Below the pieces are notes generated by a model that had not been told where the DNA came from, made no database searches, and was given only the letters and a program-made list of their open reading frames with translations. A stretch of DNA of 30,126 nucleotides from an uncultured Porphyromonadaceae bacterium (lineage in GTDB: Bacteria > Bacteroidota > Bacteroidia > Bacteroidales > Muribaculaceae): assembly GCA_900541555.1 (NCBI GenBank), contig UQKE01000024.1:1-30126 (forward strand), read 5' to 3'. The position numbers and the translations under genes were made by a program. Shown piece after piece: positions 18,222 to 25,179 of this stretch (position 1 is the stretch's first letter; each line of letters opens with the position of its first letter).

Positions 18222-19044
18222 AAGTGATGTTTTTAAATAGCAACAACAAGGGTGCGATTTCTAAGGCGCAAAGGTACAAAACAAAGTAGAAGCACTGAAA
18301 AATATTGCTGTAAAAAATCCTAAATGTTTTTGCCCAGAACACAAGTCTTGCAATAATATATAAAATGAAGGCAATGAAAATCATTGATTTGTCATATTGA
18401 GGGACAAACAAAACGGCTAAGGCAAATGGCGTTAGCGCTAATCCGGCAAGCACTTGCGTGGCGTTGAAGCCTTGTATCCAAAGTTTTGTTTCTGTTTTTT
18501 CCGAGAATACGAAGCCGGTGAATTTCAAGCAGGCGAGTTGGAATAAATAATAGAAACCGGCGACGGCAACCGATTTTGCGATGTTCGATGCGCCTTCGAC
18601 AGTCCAGTCGGAAACTCCGGCGGCAAGCGCGGCATGGAGGAGGATGCCTTCCATGATGACGGTCACGGCAATGAGCGCGGCAAGCAACAGCGATTCGTTG
18701 GCGGTGTGTTCGTCCAAATGGTTTTCGGTGCGTTTCACCGACCATGTGTTTCTGAAAATGTAGTGAAAATATTTTGCGCCGCGCCGGTAGCAGTAGGCGA
18801 TGAGCAGGAAAGACACGATGAGCAAAATCGGGACAGTCGTTGTGTGGGCCGGCGTTGGGGCATAGGGCTTCGGATCGAAACTTTGGCGGTCTTCTATCGA
18901 GGGATAAGCCGTCAGCGGCTTTGCCGGCAGTTCTTGGGCGAGAGCCGAGTCGGGAAGCCCGTCGGGATAGGCCGGCGCGTAGTATGTCGACGTTTGCGCG
19001 TCGGCGAAAGCATGTTGTCGGGTATGTAAAGTGTCGACGGGCAT
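18208..19044 (-). CDS. DUF4271 membrane protein
   Basis: This 278-residue protein has a Pro-rich, soluble N-terminal 65 residues followed by about seven hydrophobic segments (from VPILLIVSFLLIAYCYRRGAK onward). The pattern and the position directly before hemD match the DUF4271 family of Bacteroidota, whose function is unknown. The link with hemD could mean a role in heme or membrane metabolism, but that is only a guess from context. The start overlaps the stop of the LOG gene by one base (TAATG). Confidence 0.8.
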   Translation of the reverse strand: MPVDTLHTRQHAFADAQTSTYYAPAYPDGLPDSALAQELPAKPLTAYPSIEDRQSFDPKPYAPTPAHTTTVPILLIVSFLLIAYCYRRGAKYFHYIFRNTWSVKRTENHLDEHTANESLLLAALIAVTVIMEGILLHAALAAGVSDWTVEGASNIAKSVAVAGFYYLFQLACLKFTGFVFSEKTETKLWIQGFNATQVLAGLALTPFALAVLFVPQYDKSMIFIAFILYIIARLVFWAKTFRIFYSNIFQCFYFVLYLCALEIAPLLLLFKNITFVYS

Positions 19045-19622
19045 TATCGTTTTGGTTCGATGTAGGATTCTTCCGGATTGTTTAGTATGAGGTTAACGGC
19101 TTCTTGTGGCGTGGCAGCCGTGTGCCACAAGTTTCTATGCGATGCTTTCATGAATTTCGCATCAATCGCTTTTTCGAGCATGGCAAGCAGGGGGGCATAG
19201 TAGCCGTCGGTGTTGAGCACGACGATCATTCCGTCGAACAGGCCGAGTTGCTTCCATGTGATGATTTCCAACAGTTCCTCCATTGTGCCGCATCCGCCGG
19301 GCAATGCGACGACGGCATCGGCAAGCGTTGCCATTTGTCGTTTGCGCGCATGGATGTCGGGCGTGACAACGACTTGCGTAAGCCCGGCATGTCCCCAGCC
19401 CTTGTCGGCCATGAATTGGGGGATTACGCCGATTACGGTGCCATTCGCTTCGAGCACGCTGTCGGCAAGTTGGCGCATCAGGCCTTCGTTTCCTGCGCCA
19501 CACACCGTTTCAATCCCGTTGCGGGCCAACAGTGTGCCGAGCATGGCGGTGTCGGCAAAATATTTTTTGTCGACATCGGTGCTTGAAGCGCAATAAACGC
19601 AAACTCGTTTGATTCTGCTCAT
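19044..19622 (-). CDS. LOG-family protein (TIGR00730 Rossmann fold)
   Basis: From the ATG at 19622 the protein has 192 residues, normal for the family; a longer frame to 19769 would run through the korB terminator and the -7 element and is rejected. The nucleotide-binding signature PGGCGTMEELLE (PGGxGTxxE) is intact, and VCVYCASS opens the fold. The usual GGGxxGLM loop reads CGAGNEGLM here. Plant and bacterial LOG enzymes release free base from cytokinin or purine ribonucleotides (AMP-type phosphoribohydrolase); in gut-type bacteria the real substrate is uncertain. It leads the compact string LOG-DUF4271-hemD-rnpA-yidD-tatD. Confidence 0.87.
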   Translation of the reverse strand: MSRIKRVCVYCASSTDVDKKYFADTAMLGTLLARNGIETVCGAGNEGLMRQLADSVLEANGTVIGVIPQFMADKGWGHAGLTQVVVTPDIHARKRQMATLADAVVALPGGCGTMEELLEIITWKQLGLFDGMIVVLNTDGYYAPLLAMLEKAIDAKFMKASHRNLWHTAATPQEAVNLILNNPEESYIEPKR

Positions 19623-19664
19623 GCCGTTTCGTGTTTCGCCTGCAAAGATGCGGCTTGTCTGCGG

Positions 19665-19672
19665 CAAAGATA
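19665..19672 (-). promoter_or_regulatory. -7 element upstream of the LOG-to-tatD unit
   Basis: TATCTTTG on the minus strand is a perfect TAnnTTTG 43 bases before the ATG at 19622. I see no convincing -33 element; the proper distance falls in the A-run of the korB terminator. Confidence 0.45.
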
Positions 19673-19689
19673 CTGCAAATGGGCGATAG

Positions 19690-19730
19690 AATAAAAAAAT
19701 CGGGAGAAGCAGCTTTGTTTCTCCCGATTT
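19690..19730 (-). terminator. Intrinsic terminator of korA-korB
   Basis: Arms at 19697-19708 and 19719-19730 form a perfect 12-base stem (AAATCGGGAGAA / TTCTCCCGATTT) with a 10-base loop. On the minus strand the stem runs into a T-tract (opposite the A-run at 19693-19699). It lies 24 bases past the korB stop and separates it from the LOG unit. Confidence 0.88.
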
Positions 19731-19753
19731 GCAGAGGCGCGGAGGCGCCGCGT

Positions 19754-20767
19754 TTATTTCACTTCCCAAGTTTCTCCGGCGAGAATCATGTCGCGCAGGC
19801 TGTGGAAATTCTTTTTTGCTTCCACTTCGTGGGTTTGATGGTCGACGTCTTCTTCGTAGATCGGAGCTTCCACGTCGCGAATCACGCCGATGGCAAGCGG
19901 CAGCGTGTTGCCGTCCATCATGGCGAGTTGCTGATGGAGCATGTTCGAGCGGCAGTGGGCGTCGTGCACGAGCACGTCGTCGATTGTGTAGCCGTCTTGC
20001 CCGACAACTACGGCTTTCAGCCCGAACCCGTCTTGCACGAGGCCTTTTTCCATCTCTTTCCCGAACAGCATCTTTTCTCCGTGGCGGAGATGGATGGTGT
20101 GGTCCGGACGGCGGTCCTTGTCGGAGACGAAGCTATAAATGCCTTGATTGAAAATGACGCAGTTTTGGAGCATTTCGACTACCGACGTGCCTTTGTGGCG
20201 GGCGGCAGCAACGAGTACTTCTTGCGAGGTTTTCAATTCCACGTCGAGGCTGCGGGCGAAGAATGTGCCGCGAGCGCCGAATACGAGTTCGGCGGGGATG
20301 AACGGGTCTTCCGTCGTGCCGTAGGGCGACGATTTGGAAATGAATCCGCGTTCCGACGTAGGCGAATATTGTCCTTTTGTCAATCCGTAGATGCGGTTGT
20401 TGAGAAGAATCATGTTCATGTTCACGTTGCGGCGAACGGCATGGATGAAGTGGTTGCCGCCGATGGCGAGCCCGTCGCCGTCGCCGGAGATTTGCCACAC
20501 CGTCATGTCGGGACGGGCCACTTTGAATCCTGTCGCGATGGCGGCGGCGCGGCCGTGTATGGTGTGGAAACCGTAGGTGTTCATATAGTAGGGCAAACGC
20601 GAGCTGCACCCGATGCCGGAGATTACGGCAGTTTTTTCGGGCGCAACGCCTATTTCCGCCATGGCTTTGTGGAGCACATTGAGGATTGCATGGTCGCCGC
20701 AACCGGGACACCAGCGCACATATTGATCGCTTTTAAAATCCGATGCTTGATATTTTTGTTCTTCCAT
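19754..20767 (-). CDS. korB: 2-oxoacid:ferredoxin oxidoreductase, beta subunit
   Basis: The beta subunit binds thiamine diphosphate and passes electrons from 2-oxoglutarate (or a related 2-oxoacid) to ferredoxin. The 337-residue protein has CPGCGDH near residue 20, SGIGCSSRLPYYM, and the ThDP/Mg site GDGDGLAIGGNH... NNRIYGLTKGQ. Start and 3-base spacing from korA show one operon. In anaerobic Bacteroidales the pair probably makes or consumes 2-oxoglutarate reductively. Separate ferredoxin-type gamma/delta subunit genes are not nearby, so this is the two-subunit form. The substrate preference for 2-oxoglutarate over pyruvate is inferred from the family resemblance. Confidence 0.93.
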   Translation of the reverse strand: MEEQKYQASDFKSDQYVRWCPGCGDHAILNVLHKAMAEIGVAPEKTAVISGIGCSSRLPYYMNTYGFHTIHGRAAAIATGFKVARPDMTVWQISGDGDGLAIGGNHFIHAVRRNVNMNMILLNNRIYGLTKGQYSPTSERGFISKSSPYGTTEDPFIPAELVFGARGTFFARSLDVELKTSQEVLVAAARHKGTSVVEMLQNCVIFNQGIYSFVSDKDRRPDHTIHLRHGEKMLFGKEMEKGLVQDGFGLKAVVVGQDGYTIDDVLVHDAHCRSNMLHQQLAMMDGNTLPLAIGVIRDVEAPIYEEDVDHQTHEVEAKKNFHSLRDMILAGETWEVK

Positions 20768-20770
20768 TGT

Positions 20771-22615
20771 TTAACCCTCCATGATTTTAGTGATACCATC
20801 GATAAGTTCGTGCACGAGGAACGGTTGTCCTTGCACTTTATTGATGCGGTCGATATGCACGTCGGGATATTTCGCTTGCAAGAAATCGGCGAATTGCCCG
20901 AGGTTGAGTTCTGCCACGATCACGTGTTTGTAGCGGGAAAGCACTTCTCCCGTGTTCTTTGGAAGCGGGTTGATGTAGCGGAAGTGGGCCATTGCCACTT
21001 TCTTTCCCGAAGCGCGAAGTTCGTCGACGGCTTCATGGATGTGCCCGAATGTGCCGCCCCAACCCACGACAAGCGTGTCGGCATCGGCATCGCCGTAGGG
21101 ATCCACTTCGGGGATGTCGTCGGCCACGCGGTCGATTTTTTCTTGGCGCAGGAGAACCATTTTTTCGTGGTTTGCCGGATCGGTCGATATGGCGCCCGTG
21201 CGGCTGTCTTTTTCCAATCCGCCGAGACGGTGTGTCAGCCCCGGTGTGCCCGGGATTGCCCAATAGCGGGCTTTGGTTTGTTCGTCGCGGTCGTAAGGAT
21301 GCCAATCGCCTTTCAGTTCGTCGGGGACGAAGCGCGGCTTGATGTCGGGATATTCGCCTTCTTCCGGCAAGCGGAATGCGGAAGAGCCGTTGCCGATAAA
21401 TGCGTCGCTCAGCAAGATGACCGGTGTCATGTGTTCGATTGCGATTCGTGCTGCTTCAAACGCCATGTGGAAGCAGTCGGTGGGCGAAGCGGCCGACAAT
21501 ACGACAAGCGGGCATTCGCCGTTTCGCCCGTAGAGGGCTTGGCGAAGGTCGGTTTGTTCGGTTTTGGTCGGAAGTCCTGTGGACGGGCCGCCGCGTTGCA
21601 CGTCGATGATGACCAACGGAAGTTCGGCCATGACAGCCAATCCGATGCCTTCGCTTTTCAGCGCGAGGCCGGGGCCCGATGTGGTGGTCACTGCCAAATC
21701 GCCGGCAAACGAAGCTCCGATGGCGGAGCAGACACCGGCAATTTCATCCTCCATTTGGCAGGCTTTCACGCCCAAATCTTTGCGTTTTGCAAGTTCGTGG
21801 AGGATGTCGGTTGCCGGAGTGATGGGGTAGCTGCCCAAATAGAGCGGGCGTCCCGATTTTTCCGATGCGTAGATCAAGCCCCACGCTGTGGCGGTGTTTC
21901 CGTTCACGTCGGTATATGTGCCGGGACGGGCTTCGCTCGGCTCGATGCGGTAGGTCGACACCGAAGCATGGATGTTATGCCCGTAGTTGTAGCCGCCGGC
22001 GAGCACTTTGGCGTTGGCTTCGTAGACGGCAGGTTTTTTCCCGAATTTGTTTTTCAAAAGGTGGAGTGCGGAATTGAGCGGGCGGTCGAAGAGCCAGCAC
22101 ACCAATCCGAGCGCGAAAATATTGCGGCAGCGAAGCATCGACTTCATGTCGAGGCCGGACTCGGCAAGCGCGCTTTTCACCATCGTCGTGACGGGCACTT
22201 CCACAACTTGCGCGTCCAATCCGATTTCTTTGTAAGGATTGTCGGTTGTGTAGAGTGCTTTTTTCAAGTCAGATTCTTTGAAGGAATCGATGTCGACAAT
22301 GGCAACGCCGCCTTTTTTGAGGAATTTCGCGTGTTGCTTCAAGGCTGCCGGATTCATGGCTACCAACACGTCGGCCAAATCGCCCGGCGTATGCACGCCT
22401 TTTCCGATGTGCACTTGAAATCCCGAAACGCCGCTTAGTGTGCCTTGCGGTGCACGGATTTCCGCAGGATAGTCGGGGAATGTGGAGATTTGATCGCCCA
22501 CGCCGGCCGACACGTTTGAGAAGATGTTTCCGGCAAGTTGCATGCCGTCGCCGGAGTCGCCAGAAAATCTGACAACCACATTCTCAAGGGTTTTTACATT
22601 GGTTTTCTCTAACAT
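20771..22615 (-). CDS. korA: 2-oxoacid:ferredoxin oxidoreductase, alpha subunit (gamma-alpha fusion)
   Basis: The 614-residue protein joins a gamma-type domain at the N-terminus (about 1-190; VVRFSGDSGDGMQLAGNIFS, then GVSGFQVHIG) to the alpha pyrimidine-binding domain (about 220-600; GSYPITPATDILHELA, ACQMEDEIAGVCSAIGASFAG, TTTSGPGLALKSEG). This is the usual KorA build of two-subunit enzymes. The alpha C-terminal domain near VVGWGGTFGHIHEAVDEL follows. Its start lies about 350 bases from the divergent AbiE locus, with a -7 element at 22672-22679. Confidence 0.94.
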   Translation of the reverse strand: MLEKTNVKTLENVVVRFSGDSGDGMQLAGNIFSNVSAGVGDQISTFPDYPAEIRAPQGTLSGVSGFQVHIGKGVHTPGDLADVLVAMNPAALKQHAKFLKKGGVAIVDIDSFKESDLKKALYTTDNPYKEIGLDAQVVEVPVTTMVKSALAESGLDMKSMLRCRNIFALGLVCWLFDRPLNSALHLLKNKFGKKPAVYEANAKVLAGGYNYGHNIHASVSTYRIEPSEARPGTYTDVNGNTATAWGLIYASEKSGRPLYLGSYPITPATDILHELAKRKDLGVKACQMEDEIAGVCSAIGASFAGDLAVTTTSGPGLALKSEGIGLAVMAELPLVIIDVQRGGPSTGLPTKTEQTDLRQALYGRNGECPLVVLSAASPTDCFHMAFEAARIAIEHMTPVILLSDAFIGNGSSAFRLPEEGEYPDIKPRFVPDELKGDWHPYDRDEQTKARYWAIPGTPGLTHRLGGLEKDSRTGAISTDPANHEKMVLLRQEKIDRVADDIPEVDPYGDADADTLVVGWGGTFGHIHEAVDELRASGKKVAMAHFRYINPLPKNTGEVLSRYKHVIVAELNLGQFADFLQAKYPDVHIDRINKVQGQPFLVHELIDGITKIMEG

Positions 22616-22917
22616 TTTGAGTTCAGGTTTGTATTTTTTCCGGAAATGTCCGGTTTTTGATTATTCGGGGGCAAATTTACGCCTTTTTCCAAACACTCTC
22701 GCTATGTTTGCGCAAATAAAGCCATAACTTTTTTGCTGATTTTGAATTTGTTTTCGTCGCTGCCCGGCAAAAATGAGGAAAGCTGTCAAGCAAGCGAAAA
22801 TACGCAACCTTGCCGCTTTATAAAATTGGAAAAGCTCGAAAGCGAAACGATGGCGATGGCTGCTTTGCAGTAAAATGCAGGAAAAAGTATCTTCAACTTT
22901 TGATATGTGCCAAAAAA
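22616..22917. other. Intergenic region between korA and the AbiE locus
   Basis: About 300 bases between two divergent units. It holds the korA leader with a short hairpin (CCGGA-AATG-TCCGG, 22640-22653) and the korA -7 element. The stretch 22730-22890 shows no recognisable gene in any frame. It could be a decayed gene remnant at the left edge of the AbiE island, but I see no homology to support that. Confidence 0.4.
22672..22679 (-). promoter_or_regulatory. -7 element upstream of korA
   Basis: TAAATTTG on the minus strand matches TAnnTTTG, 57 bases before the korA ATG. No TTTG is found 19-21 bases upstream, so the assignment rests on the -7 only. Confidence 0.4.
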
Positions 22918-22952
22918 GTGCAAAAATAATCAGTTTTTGATTATCTTTGCAC
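22918..22952 (+). promoter_or_regulatory. AbiE promoter overlapped by a 15-base inverted repeat (probable autoregulatory operator)
   Basis: Arms GTGCAAAAATAATCA (22918-22932) and TGATTATCTTTGCAC (22938-22952) are reverse complements except for one base, around a 5-base centre. The right arm contains TATCTTTG (22942-22949), a perfect Bacteroidota -7 element, 17 bases before the ATG at 22967. A protein bound here would cover the promoter. AbiEi antitoxins are known to bind inverted repeats in their own promoter and repress it; that this palindrome is the site is inference. It also decides the antitoxin start, since the upstream GTG at 22907 lies before the promoter. Confidence 0.72.
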
Positions 22953-22966
22953 CAAAAGGGCTCAGT

Positions 22967-23770
22967 ATGACAGTCAGAGAATGGATTCGTTATAGAGAAA
23001 TAAGTGGTTTCCCGACTTTTTCTGTTGAAGAAATAAAGTTGGAATTTCATAGTTATTCGGAACAAGTCGTTAGGAATGAACTTTTCCGATTATCGTCTCA
23101 GGGCATTTTATATCCTGCGTATAGGGGCTTTTATGTTATCATCCCTCCACAATATGCCGCAAAAAGAATTGTCCCTCCAATGTATTATATTGACCAGTTG
23201 ATGTCCTATCTGAATAAGCCGTATTATATAAGTTTGTTGAATGCCGCGGAAATTTTAGGAGCTGCACACCAGCGGCCACAAAGGTTTTCTGTAACGACGA
23301 TACTTCCTAAATCGTCCGTATCGTCGTCAAAGAACAAGTCGCTTGTTTGGACATACCGGAAAGAGATTCCATCGGATTTTTTGCTGTCAAAGAACTCTGA
23401 GACTGGAGTAGTTTATTATTCAAATGTAGAATTGACATCTATCGACATTGTGCAGTATGAACAGCATATAGGTGGACTTTCAAGAGCTGCGACCGTATTG
23501 GAAGAATTGGCTGATCAAATGGATTTTCGAGGAGCATCCAATAATTTATTTCAACATACTTCAATTGCCACCATACAACGATTGGGATATATATTGGAGG
23601 AAGTGCTTGGCAGAAATGAGATTGCGGAGATTCTGTATGCGGAATTGTTGTCGTACGCCAACCGTTTCAGATATGTACCGTTGAGAACCGACAAGTCGGA
23701 GGTTTGTGCCGAAAAAAATACTCGCTGGAAAGTAAATGTAAATTCAACAATAGAAACAGATGAAATATGA
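22967..23770 (+). CDS. abiEi: AbiEi-family antitoxin (type IV toxin-antitoxin)
   Basis: The 267-residue protein starts at ATG 22967. Its N-terminal 75 residues look like a winged helix (FPTFSVEEIKLEFHSYSEQVVRNELFRLSSQGILYPAYRGFYVI), followed by the AbiEi body with MYYIDQLMSYLNKPYYISLLNAAEILGAAHQRPQRFSV and SIDIVQYEQHIGGLSRAATVLEELAD. In this family the N-terminal domain binds promoter DNA and the C-terminal domain neutralises the toxin, without direct contact in type IV systems. The gene overlaps the toxin start by ATGA (23767-23770). Base composition is lower in G+C than korAB beside it (roughly 40-45% against 55% in hand-counted samples), which suggests transfer. Confidence 0.9.
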   Translation: MTVREWIRYREISGFPTFSVEEIKLEFHSYSEQVVRNELFRLSSQGILYPAYRGFYVIIPPQYAAKRIVPPMYYIDQLMSYLNKPYYISLLNAAEILGAAHQRPQRFSVTTILPKSSVSSSKNKSLVWTYRKEIPSDFLLSKNSETGVVYYSNVELTSIDIVQYEQHIGGLSRAATVLEELADQMDFRGASNNLFQHTSIATIQRLGYILEEVLGRNEIAEILYAELLSYANRFRYVPLRTDKSEVCAEKNTRWKVNVNSTIETDEI

Positions 23771-24559
23771 TAAATAGGACAGCTATTGACAATGGAATAA
23801 AGTCGTTCCATGGAATGACAATGCACAGGTAGAACAAGACCTTATTATATCGCGTGCGTTAGTTGCCATTTTTGTGATGAATTCCTTGCCTCGCAGTTGG
23901 CTTTCAGGGGAGGCACGGCACTCCACAAGTTGTATCTAAGTCCTCAGCCTAGATACAGTGAGGACATTGATTTGGTACAAATCTCGCCGGGACCGATAAA
24001 ACCTATCATGTTCAGACTGGGTGAAGTATTGGATTTTTTGCCGGACAGAGTTACGAAACAAAAGCGATACAATAATACGATGTTGTTTCGTATGGAATCT
24101 GAAATACCTCCTACAATTCCTCTTCGATTGAAAATTGAGATAAATTGTTTTGAACATTTCAATGAACTTGGGTTGGTCAAAATCCCTTTTGAAATGGAAA
24201 ATAGTTGGTTTTCCGGCAAATGTGAAATAACGACATATTGTCTGAATGAACTTTTGGGGACAAAACTTAGGGCATTGTATCAACGAAAAAAAGGAAGAGA
24301 TCTTTTTGATTTATATGTGGCCTTGTCGGAAGCATCCGTAGATGCCGATGAAATACTTCGTTGTTACAGACGTTATATGTCCTTTGCCGTACAGCAACCG
24401 CCAACCTACAAGCAATTCATCAACAACATGGAGGAAAAAATGTCAGATCCGGATTTCTTGGGAGACACTCAAAATCTGATTCGTCCTGACAGAGAATTCA
24501 ATCCATGGTCAGGTTATGAACTTGTTCGTTCGCGCTTGATAGATAAATTGCAGAAATAG
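23767..24559 (+). pseudogene. abiEii: AbiEii-family nucleotidyltransferase toxin, frameshifted twice near the 5' end
   Basis: The expected start is the ATG at 23767 overlapping the antitoxin stop. That frame gives MINRTAID and then ends at a stop at 23830-23832. Protein-level continuity needs one missing base near 23791-23792 (restoring WNKVVPWNDNAQVEQDLIIS, frame to 23873) and a second after the T5 run at 23869-23873 (restoring DEFLASQLAFRGGTALHKL). With both bases restored it would be 264 residues. Downstream the nucleotidyltransferase signatures are intact: FRGGTALHK, the acidic pair in SEDIDLV, and RKKGRDLFDLY. A TTG at 23897 opens a 220-residue remnant that keeps the GGT...DID core but lacks about 43 N-terminal residues. 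Either the toxin is inactivated or the assembly has two single-base errors; both sites touch short homopolymers. Confidence 0.82.
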
Positions 24560-24797
24560 ATAGCTTTATAAAATAAAAGCAGGCAGGGTTATTTCTTCTG
24601 TGCATTGCAACTCAACCACAAGGTTCACAAATTAGAAAAGTTGCAACACTCATTCATCAACCGCTACCGGCGAATGTCTTTCTCTGTTCTCAACTCTAAA
24701 CCATAAATCGCTATCGGCGAATGTCTCCCCCTGTGTCGCCATGCCAATGGTGATATAGGGGAAGTGGCTCGCTTGCGAGCCGAAGGGGTTGACCGTC

Positions 24798-24817
24798 AGC
24801 CGCAAAGCGGCTTTTCC
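24798..24817 (+). terminator. Possible rightward terminator after the AbiE locus
   Basis: AGCCGC-AAA-GCGGCT followed by TTTCC resembles a small intrinsic terminator. It is 240 bases past the toxin remnant and inside the repeat mosaic, so it may simply be part of a repeat. Confidence 0.3.
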
Positions 24818-24860
24818 GCGAGGTTGCCAAAGCAGCGACGTTGATTCTTTCCGAACCCCT

Positions 24861-24918
24861 CCGCCTGCGGCACCTCCCCTATCCGCGCTATCGCGCGGCA
24901 GAGGAGGACATTGCTACG
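24861..24918 (+). repeat. REP-like palindromic element, copy 1
   Basis: This element begins CCGCCTGCGGCACC and folds as an outer CCTCC/GGAGG stem, an internal mismatch and an inner CCGCGC/GCGCGG stem, then ends ATTGCTACG. An inverted copy (about 59 bases) with a few changes in the loop lies at 30068-30126. High-copy intergenic palindromes of this kind (REP/BIME-like) are known in many bacteria; this family is not one I can name. Confidence 0.75.
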
Positions 24919-24941
24919 TCTCCCCATTCGCAATTCAACTT

Positions 24942-25041
24942 CCATATTTGCTGCATTTCAACCGCACATAAACTTCTCAGTGTGTTTGCCAGTTTCACCG
25001 ACCTCTCCACTCTCAACCCTCAATTCTCTTCTCTCAACCAT
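24942..25041 (-). repeat. CT-rich dispersed repeat, copy C (inverted relative to copies A and B)
   Basis: Read on the minus strand this matches the elements at 29835-29918 and 29931-30009: a GGTTGAGAG start, GAGAGGTCGGTGAA, TGGCAAACACACTG, AAGTTTATGTGCGGTTG. Similarity is patchy but spans most of the element. Confidence 0.65.
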
Positions 25042-25104
25042 ATACTGCTACTGCAATGTCTCAAAGCAAGGGAGGCAAGCGGGAAGGCGGAGGAGAAAAG
25101 CAAA

Positions 25105-25161
25105 CAGGGATGTACGCACCAAGCGCACATCCCTGCCTTGCATTCGGAAAGAATCCGAATG
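25105..25161 (-). terminator. Double-hairpin terminator of the large secreted protein gene
   Basis: Two stem-loops follow the stop at 25180. The first is CATTCGGA/TCCGAATG (25141-25148 with 25154-25161, 8 bases, 5-base loop). The second is CAGGGATGT/ACATCCCTG (25105-25113 with 25127-25135, 9 bases). On the minus strand the second runs into a T-rich stretch (TTTGCTTTTC), as in an intrinsic terminator. Confidence 0.65.
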
Positions 25162-25179
25162 AGCCTACCAAAGTTAAAT

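Larger units (their letters stand above)
24560..25104. repeat. Repeat-rich intergenic region (REP-like hairpins and CT-rich repeats)
   Basis: No credible gene is seen. The region is a mosaic of short repeats. CGCTACCGGCGAATGTCT (24662-24679) recurs with one change at 24709-24726. Stem-loops lie at 24766-24781 (GGCTCGC/GCGAGCC) and 24798-24812 (AGCCGC/GCGGCT). A 58-base element at 24861-24918 folds around CCGCGC-TATC-GCGCGG, and a CT-rich element lies at about 24942-25041. The last two recur, inverted, at the right end of the window (29835-30126). Confidence 0.75.

Noticed and set aside
19623..19769. N-terminal extension of the LOG protein
   Set aside because: It would run through the korB terminator hairpin and the -7 element; the family start is at MSRIKRVCVYC.
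19631..22438. A 935-residue open frame on the plus strand opposite korAB
   Set aside because: It lies wholly antisense to two well-recognised genes and has a His/Phe/Val/Arg-rich, non-protein-like composition. It follows from the codon usage of korA and korB.
22640..22658. Hairpin CCGGA-AATG-TCCGG followed by T5 as a plus-strand terminator
   Set aside because: The stem is only 5 bases and no rightward gene precedes it; it lies in the korA leader.
22907..22966. GTG start 60 bases upstream for AbiEi, adding 20 residues
   Set aside because: It lies before the -7 element (22942-22949), and the added residues are translated from the palindrome itself. The ATG at 22967 fits better.
24560..25104. 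CRISPR array in the repeat-rich spacer
   Set aside because: The repeats are few, unequal in length and spacing, lack regular unique spacers, and no cas gene is present.
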